The position numbers and the translations under genes are program-made. The notes under the pieces were generated by a model. It worked only from the letters and a program-made list of their open reading frames with translations. It did not search any database and was not told where the DNA came from. DNA of 64,000 bases from assembly GCF_005153485.1 (NCBI RefSeq), contig NZ_CP039740.1, positions 3,785,001 to 3,849,000 of the forward strand, given 5' to 3'. Source of the stretch: Pseudolabrys sp. FHR47 (GTDB taxonomy: Bacteria > Pseudomonadota > Alphaproteobacteria > Rhizobiales > Xanthobacteraceae). Shown piece after piece: positions 54,441-63,352 of the stretch. Position 1 is the stretch's first letter. Each line of letters opens with the position of its first letter.

Positions 54441-56345
54441 CTACCCCAACCCCTCCAGCTCCTCGATCAGCTTCGCGATGACGCTCAGGCCCCCGTCCCA
54501 GAACTTCGGATCGCGGGCATCGAGGCCGAACGGGGCCAGCAGTTCGGAATGATGCTTGGTGCCGCCGGCCGACAGCATGGCGAGGTAGCGCTCGGCAAAG
54601 CCGCTCTCCGACTTCTCATAGACCGCATAGAGCGAGTTCACGAGGCAATCGCCGAAGGCATAGGCGTAGACATAGAACGGCGAATGGATGAAGTGCGGGA
54701 TGTAAACCCAGAAGGTCTCGTAGCCAGGCCTGAGATCGATCGCCGGCCCGAGACTTTCCGACTGCACCGACATCCACAGTTCGCAGAGCTTGTCGGCGGT
54801 GAGTTCACCGTTGCGGCGCTCGAGATGAACCTTGCGCTCGAAAGTGTAGAACGCGATCTGCCGCACCACCGTATTGATCATGTCCTCGACCTTGGCGGCG
54901 AGCATGGCCTTGCGCTGCTTCTTGTCGGTGGTGTTGGCAAGCAGCTTGCGGAAGGTCAGCATCTCGCCGAACACGCTGGCGGTCTCCGCGAGCGTCAAAG
55001 GCGTCGGCGCCATCAGCGCGCCGTTCGGTGCAGCCAATACTTGATGCACGCCGTGGCCGAGTTCATGCGCCAGCGTCATGACATCGCGCGGCTTGCCCTG
55101 ATAGTTGATCAGCACATAAGGATGCGCTGACGGCACGGTCGGATGCGAGAACGCGCCGGGCTGCTTGCCCGGCCGCACGCCGGCATCGATCCAGTTCTTC
55201 TGGAAGAAACGATCCGCCACTTCCGCCATCGTCGGTGAAAAAGCGCCGTAGGCCGTGAGCACCGTATTGCGCGCGTCGGTCCACGGAATGCTGCGTTGCT
55301 CGACCTTTGGCAGTGGCGCGTTGCGATCCCAGTGCGCGAGCTTCTTCTTGCCGAACCAGCTTGCCTTCAGCGCGTAATAGCGATGCGACAGCTTCGGATA
55401 GGCGGCGCGCACGGCCGAGACCAGAGCCTCGACCACCTCCGGCTCGACCCGGTTCGACAGATGCCGCGCGTCGGCGACATCCTTGAAGCCGCGCCAGCGG
55501 TCGGAAATCTCTTTGTCCTTGGCGAGCGTATTGGTGATCAGCGTGAAGGGCCGCAGATTGGCCTTGAAGGTCTTCGCCAAAGCCTCGGCGGCATCCTTGC
55601 GCTTGGCGCCGTCGGTGTCCTGCATGAAATTGAGCGTCGGCTCGATCGGCAATTCCTTGCCGCGCACCTTGAAGCGCAGCGCCGCGATGGTGTCGTCGAA
55701 CAGCCGGTTCCAGGCCGAGTAAGCGGTCAGCGACTTCTCGTGGAAGAGCTGCTCGATGCGATCTTCGAGCTGATACGGCTTTTCTTTCCGCACATCCTCG
55801 ATCCACGGCCGGTAATGACTCAGCGGAGCCGATGACATCGCCGAGTCCAGCACCTTGTCATCGATGCGGTTCAGCTCCAGATCGAAGAACAGGAGATGCG
55901 AGTACGCCGTGGTGATGCGCTCGTTCATGTCGCCATAGAACTTGGCGATGGTCTGATCGGTCGAGTTGCCGGCATGCAGCAGCCCGGCATAGGAGCCGAT
56001 GCGGCCGAGCACGTCGGCGATCTTCTCGTAGCGCTTCACCGCCTCGCACAAGGCCTCGCTGGCGCCGGGCTGCGCCGCGAGCACGCCGAGCTTGCCCTTG
56101 TACAGTTCCTCGAACGCCACGCATTCGCTGTCCATCCAGGACAGGTCCTGCTTGAGCGCCGTGCTCTCAATGCCCGGATAGAGATCGTCGAGATTCCAGT
56201 CCGGCAGGCTGCCGAGCCTGACGGCGCCACCCGCCTTTGGCTTTGTCTTGATCGCCGTCTTGGCAGCCTTCCTAGGGGGCGCCTTGGCAACCGGTTTGGC
56301 GGCTTTGCGGGCAACGGGCTTCTTGCGGGTCGCTGGTCTGGCCAT
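54441..56345 (-). CDS. pepF: M3 family oligoendopeptidase F
   Basis: 634 residues. Zinc metallopeptidase with MTLAHELGHGVHQ (HExxH, near residues 422-426) and the downstream Glu in PLTLAETASVFGEM. The N-terminal 45 residues are a Lys/Ala/Pro-rich tail (MARPATRKKPVARKAAKPVAKAPP) not found in standard PepF, perhaps non-structured. The core starts WNLDDLYPGIES. It degrades short peptides in the cytoplasm. The ATG giving MARPATR is chosen; 14 more codons upstream are open. Confidence 0.93.
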   Translation of the reverse strand: MARPATRKKPVARKAAKPVAKAPPRKAAKTAIKTKPKAGGAVRLGSLPDWNLDDLYPGIESTALKQDLSWMDSECVAFEELYKGKLGVLAAQPGASEALCEAVKRYEKIADVLGRIGSYAGLLHAGNSTDQTIAKFYGDMNERITTAYSHLLFFDLELNRIDDKVLDSAMSSAPLSHYRPWIEDVRKEKPYQLEDRIEQLFHEKSLTAYSAWNRLFDDTIAALRFKVRGKELPIEPTLNFMQDTDGAKRKDAAEALAKTFKANLRPFTLITNTLAKDKEISDRWRGFKDVADARHLSNRVEPEVVEALVSAVRAAYPKLSHRYYALKASWFGKKKLAHWDRNAPLPKVEQRSIPWTDARNTVLTAYGAFSPTMAEVADRFFQKNWIDAGVRPGKQPGAFSHPTVPSAHPYVLINYQGKPRDVMTLAHELGHGVHQVLAAPNGALMAPTPLTLAETASVFGEMLTFRKLLANTTDKKQRKAMLAAKVEDMINTVVRQIAFYTFERKVHLERRNGELTADKLCELWMSVQSESLGPAIDLRPGYETFWVYIPHFIHSPFYVYAYAFGDCLVNSLYAVYEKSESGFAERYLAMLSAGGTKHHSELLAPFGLDARDPKFWDGGLSVIAKLIEELEGLG

Positions 56346-56515
56346 GGCTTGGATACGTTTTTCTCGGATACGTTTTGTTAGGGACAAAATCGGGATGGAA
56401 TCGACGCGGAAATCTCGACTTATCTAAGCGTTGCGCCATGGCGGCGCGATGGCAAGGCACGATTTTTTCCTCTTTTTCACCCTGTCGGCAGGGCGCCCTC
56501 GCCGGCCTAAGCCAT

Positions 56516-56530
56516 TTAAGAACCCCTTAA
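56516..56530 (+). promoter_or_regulatory. CtrA-type box TTAA-N7-TTAA upstream of the response regulator
   Basis: TTAAGAACCCCTTAA has the exact CtrA spacing and ends 78 bases before the start codon of the sigma-54 regulator. It falls in the 263-base gap between divergent genes. Confidence 0.5.
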
Positions 56531-56608
56531 GGCTGCCTCCCAATACTGCGCCAAATCGGCACAGCCTGAGTCGCGTTAGCGCGGGACGGTGCGTTCTAAG
56601 GACGAGTC

Positions 56609-58153
56609 ATGTCGCAAGTCGTGTTGATCGTCGACGACGATCCGGTCCAGCGTCGCCTGCTCGAAGCGATGGTGCAGCGTTTCGGCTACCGGCCGATGAC
56701 CGCCGAGGGCGGCGATGCGGCCTTGCGTGTGCTGACCGGCGAGACCGCGCAGCCGGTCGATTGCGTCATTCTCGATCTTGTCATGCCCGACCTGGACGGC
56801 CTCGGCGTCCTTTCGCGGATGCGGCAGGTCGGCCTCGATGTTCCGGTCATCGTGCAAACCGCTCATGGCGGCATCGACAATGTCGTCTCGGCGATGCGCG
56901 CAGGCGCCACCGATTTCGTCGTCAAACCGGCCAGTCCCGAACGCCTCGAAGTCTCGTTGCGCAATGCGCTCGCCACCCGTGCGCTCGCCGGCGAATTACA
57001 GCGCGTGAAGCGCAGCCGCGACGGCACCTTGAGCCTCGCCGACGTCATTACCCGCTCGCCGGCGATGACGCCGGTCCTGAAGGCGGCAGAGAAAACCGCG
57101 ACCTCCGACATCCCGGTGCTACTCGAAGGCGAAAGCGGCGTCGGCAAAGAACTGATGGCCCGTGCCATTCACGGCTCGGGCGAACGCCGAGCCAGACCCT
57201 TCGTCGCCGTCAATTGCGGCGCGCTTCCCGAGCATCTGATCGAGTCGATCCTGTTCGGTCACGAGAAAGGCGCCTTCACCGGCGCCACCGAGAAACACAC
57301 CGGCAAGTTCGTCGAGGCCGACGGCGGCACGCTCTTTCTCGACGAGGTTGGCGAACTGCCGCTGGCCGCGCAGGTGAAGCTGCTGCGTGCCCTTCAGGAG
57401 AGCGAAGTCGAGCCCGTCGGCTCGCGCAAGGCCGTGAAGGTCGATGTGCGCATCATCTCCGCCACCAATCGCGACCTCATCGCCGAGGTGAAGGCCGGGC
57501 GCTTCCGTGAAGACCTGTTTTATCGCCTGCATGTTTTCCCGATCACCATTCCTCCGCTACGGCAGCGGCCGGAGGACATCGAGGCGCTGGCGCGTCACTT
57601 CGTGACGCGGATCGCCGCCGAGCAAGGCAAGCGCATCCGCGGCTTCGACGCGGCGACGCTTGCCGCACTCACCGCCTATCGCTGGCCAGGCAATGTACGC
57701 CAGCTCGAGAACGCGGTTTATCGTGCCGTCGTCATGGCCGATGGCGACACGATCGGTGTCGGCGAATTCCCGCAACTCGCCGGCGTGCACAACGACACGA
57801 CGATAGTCAACGTTCATGCCGCGCCCGACACCGTACCGTTAATGAATCATGACGGCGTTTACGTTGATGGCAGCATCAGCTTGCAGGAGCGCATGCTGCG
57901 TCTTAATCGTTCAGCTATGACGCAGACCCAACCAGTGCTGTCGTTAACCGACGATCACAACGACGTGAAACCGCTCGAGGACATCGAGCGCGAAGTGATC
58001 CGCTTTGCCATCGAGCATTATCGCGGGCAGATGTCGGAAGTGGCGCGTCGTCTCAAAATCGGACGATCGACTCTCTATCGCAAGCTTGAAAGCCTGCAAA
58101 TGCAGGATGAAACGAGCATCGCGCCGAGCGACGAAACGGTCGACGCCGGTTAA
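56609..58153 (+). CDS. Sigma-54-dependent response regulator (NtrC family)
   Basis: 514 residues. The receiver domain (1-120) has acidic residues VDDD, phospho-acceptor D56 in [11 protein letters not shown] and K105 in [10 protein letters not shown]. The AAA+ domain has Walker [12 protein letters not shown] (about 172-180), intact GAFTGA (about 220) for sigma-54 contact and Walker [13 protein letters not shown]. The C-terminal Fis-type HTH is at about 465-500 ([19 protein letters not shown]). No histidine kinase adjoins, so it is an orphan. The linker before the HTH carries an extra 60-residue hydrophilic segment. It activates transcription from sigma-54 promoters; targets unknown. Confidence 0.93.
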   Translation: MSQVVLIVDDDPVQRRLLEAMVQRFGYRPMTAEGGDAALRVLTGETAQPVDCVILDLVMPDLDGLGVLSRMRQVGLDVPVIVQTAHGGIDNVVSAMRAGATDFVVKPASPERLEVSLRNALATRALAGELQRVKRSRDGTLSLADVITRSPAMTPVLKAAEKTATSDIPVLLEGESGVGKELMARAIHGSGERRARPFVAVNCGALPEHLIESILFGHEKGAFTGATEKHTGKFVEADGGTLFLDEVGELPLAAQVKLLRALQESEVEPVGSRKAVKVDVRIISATNRDLIAEVKAGRFREDLFYRLHVFPITIPPLRQRPEDIEALARHFVTRIAAEQGKRIRGFDAATLAALTAYRWPGNVRQLENAVYRAVVMADGDTIGVGEFPQLAGVHNDTTIVNVHAAPDTVPLMNHDGVYVDGSISLQERMLRLNRSAMTQTQPVLSLTDDHNDVKPLEDIEREVIRFAIEHYRGQMSEVARRLKIGRSTLYRKLESLQMQDETSIAPSDETVDAG

Positions 58154-58381
58154 TCATTAAAATTTTAGCGATCGCGCGCCGCGTTCACTTTGATGCAAGG
58201 TAAGCGGCGGCCACACGCCGATTTCATTTCGTAACGCGCGCCGTTCGGTCGCATAATGCGCCGACAAAACTCGATCTATATTGCCCTTGCCGGAGAGACC
58301 GGCAGGCTTTCGGTTAACGGGACGCATCGCATTCGATGCATCGTGATAACGAAAGCCGTGTGGTGTGGAGTGAAAAGCGTG

Positions 58382-60433
58382 ATGCGTAAAACCAGGCTCG
58401 AGCGTTTGACGGCCGGCACAATGCTGGCGCTCGTTACGGCAACGGCGCCGTCTTTCGCCACGCCCGACAGCATCCGTCAGGTCGCACCGCTGCCGCCCTC
58501 GATCAACGGCGTGCGCATCATCCAGCGCCGCCCCGAGCCGATGCCGGAGCGCGCCGAACCGGCGCCGGTGCCCATGCCGCCCGAAGTTCGCCGCGAAGCA
58601 CCGCGGCAGGAACAAGTGCGGCAAGAACCCGTTCGCACAGAGCCGGTGCGTGTGGAAACTCCACGGCCCGAGGCCGAGCCCGCCCGCGCCGAAGCGCCGC
58701 GCGGCGACGGCAATTTCGTCACGGCGACGCTCGACAAGTTCTTCGGCGCGACGGACGCGCAGATCGCCGACAAGCTGCGCGCCGCGATGGCCGGCAAGAA
58801 GTCCGACAAGGCCGACGGCGAACGCCGCGCAGTCGAGAGCTTCTACGCCTCGCGCAACTACGCGCCGATGTGGATCCGCGATGGCCGCCTCACCGCCAGC
58901 GCCAAGTCGGCGATCCTGCGCATGAAGAACGCGCAAGCCGACGCGCTCGAACCCTCTGACTATGCCGTTCCGGATTTCGCCCAGGCCGGCAGCGCCGATC
59001 AGCTTGCCGCCGCCGATTATAAGCTCACGCTGGCGGCGCTCGATTATGCGCGCCATCTCTCGCTCGGCCGCATCGCGCCGACGCGCGTCACTGCCGAAGT
59101 CGATTACGGCAAGCGCGATGTCGACAATGCCGAGTTGCTGCGCAAGCTCGCCGACGCCCGCGATGCCAATGCCGCCTTCGACTCTTTCGAGCCGCCACAC
59201 CAGGCCTACAAGGCGCTCAAGCGCAAGCTCGCCGACATGCGCGACGGCGGCGCCCGCGCCGATGCCAATGAGCGCATCGCGACCGGTCCCGCGATCAAGC
59301 CCGGCGACAAGGATGCGCGCGTGCCGATGTTGCGCGAACGGCTCCATGTACGGCTCTCCGCGCAGGGCCCGCGGACCGTGCAGGTGCGCGACCAGCGCAC
59401 CGGCCGCATCAAAGTGGTGAAGCTGCCGGCGGAAGATCCGAAGGCCAATGAACTCGTCTATGACAAGGCCTTGTTCAACGCGATCAAGAACGTGCAGGCC
59501 CGCGCCGACATCAAGCCGACCGGCGTGATCGACAACCGCACCATCGCCGCCATCAACGGCCCGTCGCAGCAGCAGCAGATCCAGACCGTGATGGCCAACA
59601 TGGAGCGCTGGCGCTGGCTGCCGCGCAACCTCGGCGCCAATTACGTGATGGTCAACGTGCCCGACTTCACGCTCAAGGCCGTGCGCGACAACAACGTCGT
59701 CTGGCGCACCAGGATCGTCGTCGGCAAGCCGCAGACGCCGACGCCGCTGCTCACGGCCGCGATGGACAATGTCGTCGTCAACCCGTCCTGGTACGTGCCG
59801 CAGTCGATCATCCAGAACGAATTGCTGCCGCAATATGCCAGCGACCCGAACATCTTCGACCGCATGGGCTTAGAGGTGAAGCGCGGTCCGGACGGCCACA
59901 TCAATGTGGTGCAGCCGCCCGGCATGGCCAATGCGCTCGGCCGCATCAAGTTCAACTTCCCCAACAAGTACCAGGTCTACCTGCACGACACGCCGGAGAA
60001 GCGGCTGTTCGCCGCCGACAAGCGCGCCTACAGCCACGGCTGCATGCGCGTCGAGAACCCGACCAAGTTGGGCGAGGTGATGCTGGCGATGGCGATCCCG
60101 GGCCCGACGCCGACGCAGCCGCAGATCGAGCGCCTGGTCGGCCAAGAGGAGAAGATCTTCAAGATGGTCAACCGGCCGATGGTCCACCTGACCTATCAGT
60201 CCGCTTTCGTCGACGACGACGGCAAACTGCAGGTGCGCGACGACATCTACGGCTTCGACAAGCGCATCCACGCCATCATGACGAGCGATGAGCGCCGCGT
60301 TGCCGACGTCGCGCCGCCGCAGGACAAGACCCGCGATCTGTCGACGCTCAAGAGCAACCAGGAAATCCTCAGCCGCGTCGAGCGCCGCGAGGCCGGCAAC
60401 CCGTTCTCGTTCTTCGAGAAGATTTTCAGGTAG
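58382..60433 (+). CDS. L,D-transpeptidase, YcbB/LdtD type
   Basis: 683 residues. Signal peptide MRKTRLERLTAGTMLALVTATAPSFA, then a Pro/Glu/Arg-rich linker (about 35-115), an alpha-helical domain (about 120-330, scaffold typical of YcbB), a peptidoglycan-binding-like region (about 300-390), and the YkuD catalytic domain (about 410-600) with YLHDTPEKRLFAADKRAYSHGCMRVENP containing the SHGC nucleophile Cys. It makes 3-3 (mDAP-mDAP) cross-links or attaches proteins to peptidoglycan in the periplasm. A GGAG site precedes the ATG. A MepK-like gene follows, as in enterobacteria. Confidence 0.92.
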   Translation: MRKTRLERLTAGTMLALVTATAPSFATPDSIRQVAPLPPSINGVRIIQRRPEPMPERAEPAPVPMPPEVRREAPRQEQVRQEPVRTEPVRVETPRPEAEPARAEAPRGDGNFVTATLDKFFGATDAQIADKLRAAMAGKKSDKADGERRAVESFYASRNYAPMWIRDGRLTASAKSAILRMKNAQADALEPSDYAVPDFAQAGSADQLAAADYKLTLAALDYARHLSLGRIAPTRVTAEVDYGKRDVDNAELLRKLADARDANAAFDSFEPPHQAYKALKRKLADMRDGGARADANERIATGPAIKPGDKDARVPMLRERLHVRLSAQGPRTVQVRDQRTGRIKVVKLPAEDPKANELVYDKALFNAIKNVQARADIKPTGVIDNRTIAAINGPSQQQQIQTVMANMERWRWLPRNLGANYVMVNVPDFTLKAVRDNNVVWRTRIVVGKPQTPTPLLTAAMDNVVVNPSWYVPQSIIQNELLPQYASDPNIFDRMGLEVKRGPDGHINVVQPPGMANALGRIKFNFPNKYQVYLHDTPEKRLFAADKRAYSHGCMRVENPTKLGEVMLAMAIPGPTPTQPQIERLVGQEEKIFKMVNRPMVHLTYQSAFVDDDGKLQVRDDIYGFDKRIHAIMTSDERRVADVAPPQDKTRDLSTLKSNQEILSRVERREAGNPFSFFEKIFR

Positions 60434-60443
60434 GACGGCAGCC

Positions 60444-60583
60444 CGTCATTCCGGGCCGGGCGCGAAGCGCGCGGGCCCGGAATCCATACACCGCAGCACC
60501 GGGGTTATGGATTCCGGGCTCGCGTGCCATCGCGCGTCGAGAACCGGGGTAAGCGCTGTGCTGGCACGCGCCCCGGAATGACT
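60444..60583. repeat. REP-like palindrome pair, CCGGGCCGGGCGCG type
   Basis: Left hairpin CGTCATTCCGGGCC-GGGCGCGAAGCGCGC-GGGCCCGGAAT + CCA; right inverted unit from TGGATTCCGGGCTCGCGTGC to GCACGCGCCCCGGAATGACT. The same CGTCAT...ATCCA frame as the other families. It fills most of 60434-60744; the remaining 160 bases hold only TTAA half-sites. Confidence 0.78.
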
Positions 60584-60744
60584 GATGCCGCCCCCCGAGT
60601 TCCCTCCGATACCGACCTTATTTCGACAATTTTCCCCCTTAACCACTTTGCCGCACGGGGGATCTTCGCCCGCGACAAGGGATGATTAACCAATCCCGCC
60701 AACACTGACGGCCGTCAGCACGGCCGCTTGAACCGGGCGTACCG

Positions 60745-62346
60745 ATGGCTGTCGGACGAAGTTCTTGGATTGTGTCAGTGTCGGTACGCGGCGTCTCTCG
60801 CCATAAATCCCTTTTCAATCGGCGCCTGAGCAGCAGGCTTGGCCTGGTTGCCACGCTCGCCGGTACCATGGTGCTTGGCGCGGCCTATGCGCTGCAGCCG
60901 GCCGCGGCCGAGGGCGACAGCCGCACCCTCTCCTTCCTGCACCTGCATACGCGCGAGGCCATCACCGTCACCTTCAAGCGCAACGGCCGTTACGACGAGG
61001 CGGCGCTAAAGAAGCTCAACTGGTTCCTGCGCGACTGGCGCAAGGACGAAGACGTCAAGATGGACCCGGAGCTGTTCGATATCCTCTGGCAGGTCTATCG
61101 CGAGGTCGGCGGCAGGGAGCCGATCGAGATCATCTCCGCCTATCGCTCCCCCGGTACCAACAATATGCTGCGCGCGCGCTCGAGCGGAGTCGCCGAGAAC
61201 TCGAACCACACCACCGGCCACGCCATCGATTTTGAAATCCCCGGCGTGCCGCTCGCCAAGATCCGCGAAGTCGGCCTGCGCCTGCAGCGCGGCGGCGTCG
61301 GCTTTTATCCGACCTCCGGTTCGCCATTCGTGCATCTCGACACCGGCTCGATCCGCCACTGGCCGCGCATGACGCGCGACCAGCTGGTCAAGGTGTTCCC
61401 CGACGAGCGCACGGTGCACATCCCGTCCGATGGCCAGCCACTCGCCGGCTACGCGCTGGCGCTCGCCGACGTGCAGCGCCAGGGCAATGCGCCGTCCGGC
61501 GTGATCATGGCGCAGGCACGCGAGGCCGGCATCACCGAGGCGCGCAGCGACACGGTCAAAAAGCCGCGCAATTTGCTGGCCGCTTTGTTCGCCCGATCCG
61601 CCACCGCGGAGGAACGGTCGGATGACGCGCAGGCCGCCGAGCCCACGCCGGCGAAGGTCACGCTCGCCAGCGCCGGTACCAGTGCCAATGTGAAGCCGAA
61701 GCTCATCGAAACAACGACGATCGTGCCGTTGCCATCGTCGCGGCCGAAACCGGTCGCGGTCGCCGCCGCCGAGCCGGCCCCTGCCGCGCCAAATGTGATC
61801 GCGCCGGCTGCGGGGATTTGGACCAATGCGGTCGCGAGCGGCGATCTGGCGCCGGCGGTGGCGCAATCGCCGTTCACCTTCGCCGATACCATGACCACGG
61901 CGTCGACCGATGCGCTTGCCTATGCCGCCGAGCCGGCGCGCGCCGCCACACGATTGCCGCAGCCGCGCCCCGCCAAGGCGCCACCGATGGGCGCCAATAT
62001 TCCGGCCGCGCCGCCGGCGGCGATGATCGCCGCGGCGTCGACTGGCGCCAGCGCTGCGCAATTCGTGGCACCCGCGCTCACCGGCGGCGGCGGCCGCACC
62101 GACAGCCCGTGGGTGCGTGCGGCGATACTGGCGCCCGATCTCTCAGGGTACATGACCGCGACTCACATGGGTGCGCGCGACATGAGCCAGTTCGGTCATC
62201 TGCTGCACAAGCCGGCTCAGGCGGTGATGATGGGCTTCTCGGCTGATCCGGGCCTCGGCCTGGTGACGCACACTTTCACCGGCCGCGCCGTGAGCTTCCT
62301 CGCGACGGCGACCTTCGTGTCGCAGACGACGGCGTCGCTGAGGTAA
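60745..62346 (+). CDS. DUF882/YcbK (MepK-like) murein endopeptidase with long C-terminal tail
   Basis: 533 residues. An N-terminal signal/anchor (RLGLVATLAGTMVLGAAYALQPAAA) is followed by the M15-like DUF882 domain (about 60-225): AYRSPGTNNMLR, ENSNHTTGHAIDFEI (zinc His and Asp) and FVHLDTGSIRHWP (zinc His). E. coli MepK (YcbK) opens 3-3 cross-links made by L,D-transpeptidases. Residues about 250-533 are an Ala/Pro-rich, poorly conserved extension with VRAAILAPDLSGYMTATHMG near the end. It follows the L,D-transpeptidase gene with a palindromic repeat between them. Confidence 0.88.
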   Translation: MAVGRSSWIVSVSVRGVSRHKSLFNRRLSSRLGLVATLAGTMVLGAAYALQPAAAEGDSRTLSFLHLHTREAITVTFKRNGRYDEAALKKLNWFLRDWRKDEDVKMDPELFDILWQVYREVGGREPIEIISAYRSPGTNNMLRARSSGVAENSNHTTGHAIDFEIPGVPLAKIREVGLRLQRGGVGFYPTSGSPFVHLDTGSIRHWPRMTRDQLVKVFPDERTVHIPSDGQPLAGYALALADVQRQGNAPSGVIMAQAREAGITEARSDTVKKPRNLLAALFARSATAEERSDDAQAAEPTPAKVTLASAGTSANVKPKLIETTTIVPLPSSRPKPVAVAAAEPAPAAPNVIAPAAGIWTNAVASGDLAPAVAQSPFTFADTMTTASTDALAYAAEPARAATRLPQPRPAKAPPMGANIPAAPPAAMIAAASTGASAAQFVAPALTGGGGRTDSPWVRAAILAPDLSGYMTATHMGARDMSQFGHLLHKPAQAVMMGFSADPGLGLVTHTFTGRAVSFLATATFVSQTTASLR

Positions 62347-62371
62347 CTCGGCAGTTCGCGCACCAATCCGT

Positions 62372-62454
62372 CGTCATGCCCCGCGAAAGCGGGGCATCCA
62401 GTAATCACATGTGTCTCTGAGGGTACTGGATCGCCCGCGTTCGCGGGCGATGAC
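62372..62454. repeat. REP-like palindrome pair, CGCGAAAGCGG type, copy 2
   Basis: CGTCATGCCCCGC-GAAA-GCGGGGCAT + CCAG on the left and CTGGATCGCCCGCGTTCGCG...GATGACA on the right, about 25 bases between. Nearly the same as the element at 44522 in the arms, different in the middle. Confidence 0.82.
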
Positions 62455-62480
62455 AGTCTGAGAATGCCTTGGCGAAGCCT

Positions 62481-62756
62481 CTACTGCAGCATCCCGAGGG
62501 CGTGCATGTAGGTCTCGAGGATCTCTTCCTGCTCGCGGCGCTCATTGGCGTCCTGCTTACGCAGGCGCACGATGGTGCGCAGCGCCTTGGCGTCGAAACC
62601 GTTCGACTTGGCCTCGGCGTAGACATCCTTGATATCGTCCGAAGTCGCCTTCTTCTCTTCTTCCAGCCGCTCGATACGCTCGATGATCGACTTGAGCTGG
62701 TCCTTGGCGAAGCGGTGCGAGACTTCGTCCTTATCGGGCTCTGCGGGCATCGCCAT
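62481..62756 (-). CDS. gapR: Nucleoid-associated protein GapR (DUF2312)
   Basis: 91 residues: [58 protein letters not shown] is diagnostic of DUF2312/GapR. In Caulobacter GapR clamps over-twisted, AT-rich DNA ahead of replication and transcription and is essential for normal chromosome biology. AAGGAGTTACTGGTA before this ATG sets the start; a second ATG two codons in is possible. Confidence 0.95.
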   Translation of the reverse strand: MAMPAEPDKDEVSHRFAKDQLKSIIERIERLEEEKKATSDDIKDVYAEAKSNGFDAKALRTIVRLRKQDANERREQEEILETYMHALGMLQ

Positions 62757-62926
62757 TACCAGTAACTCCTTCAAATGCACGTTCGGCAGCCGCCCCAGCA
62801 AGGCGGGCTTCAGCAACGTCTCAGGAGGCAAGGTTTCGGATTCCGGCCGCGCAAAATCAAGGCGGCGGAGGGGTCATCCACGTTGTCCACACGCCGGATC
62901 GGCGCCGTGTCATGGAACGGACTTTT

Positions 62927-63235
62927 TTAGTGCTGCGGTCTGGACTTTTCGAACGCCGCTTTCTGGTCGGCCGAAGCCTCTTTCTGGTGCTTGGCGCGCC
63001 ATTGCTCGTAGGGCTCGCCATAGACGATCTCTCGGGCTTCGTCCTTGGACAGCGGTACGCCCGTAGCATCGGCGGCGTCCTTCATCCAGTTCGACAGGCA
63101 GTTGCGGCAAAAGCCGGCCAGATTCATCAGGTCGATGTTCTGCACGTCGGTCCGCTGGCGCAAATGCTCGACCAGGCGGCGGTACACGGCGGCTTCGAGC
63201 TCGGTGCGGGTCTTTTCATCGAATTCAGCGCTCAT
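62927..63235 (-). CDS. DUF1244 domain protein
   Basis: 102 residues: FDEKTRTELEAAVYRRLVEHLRQRTDVQNIDLMNLAGFCRNCLSNWMKDAADATGVPLSKDEAREIVYGEPYEQWRAKHQ matches DUF1244, with the conserved FCRNCLSNW cysteine pair. It is a small cytoplasmic protein of unknown function conserved in Alpha- and Gammaproteobacteria. Single gene. Confidence 0.92.
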   Translation of the reverse strand: MSAEFDEKTRTELEAAVYRRLVEHLRQRTDVQNIDLMNLAGFCRNCLSNWMKDAADATGVPLSKDEAREIVYGEPYEQWRAKHQKEASADQKAAFEKSRPQH

Positions 63236-63296
63236 GGAACGGCCTTTCCTCGGTTTCTTCAAAGATAGGGGCGCCGGACGGCCGTTTCCATAAGAA

Positions 63297-63331
63297 AACC
63301 CGCCGCATTCCGGTCTGGAACGCGGCGGGTT
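63297..63331 (-). terminator. Terminator of the molybdopterin-binding subunit gene
   Basis: A 10-bp perfect stem AACCCGCCGC / GCGGCGGGTT with a 15-base loop; on the minus strand it is followed by TTTTC. It lies 22 bases after the stop codon. Confidence 0.8.
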
Positions 63332-63352
63332 CATTAGTGAAGCGTGGCGGTA

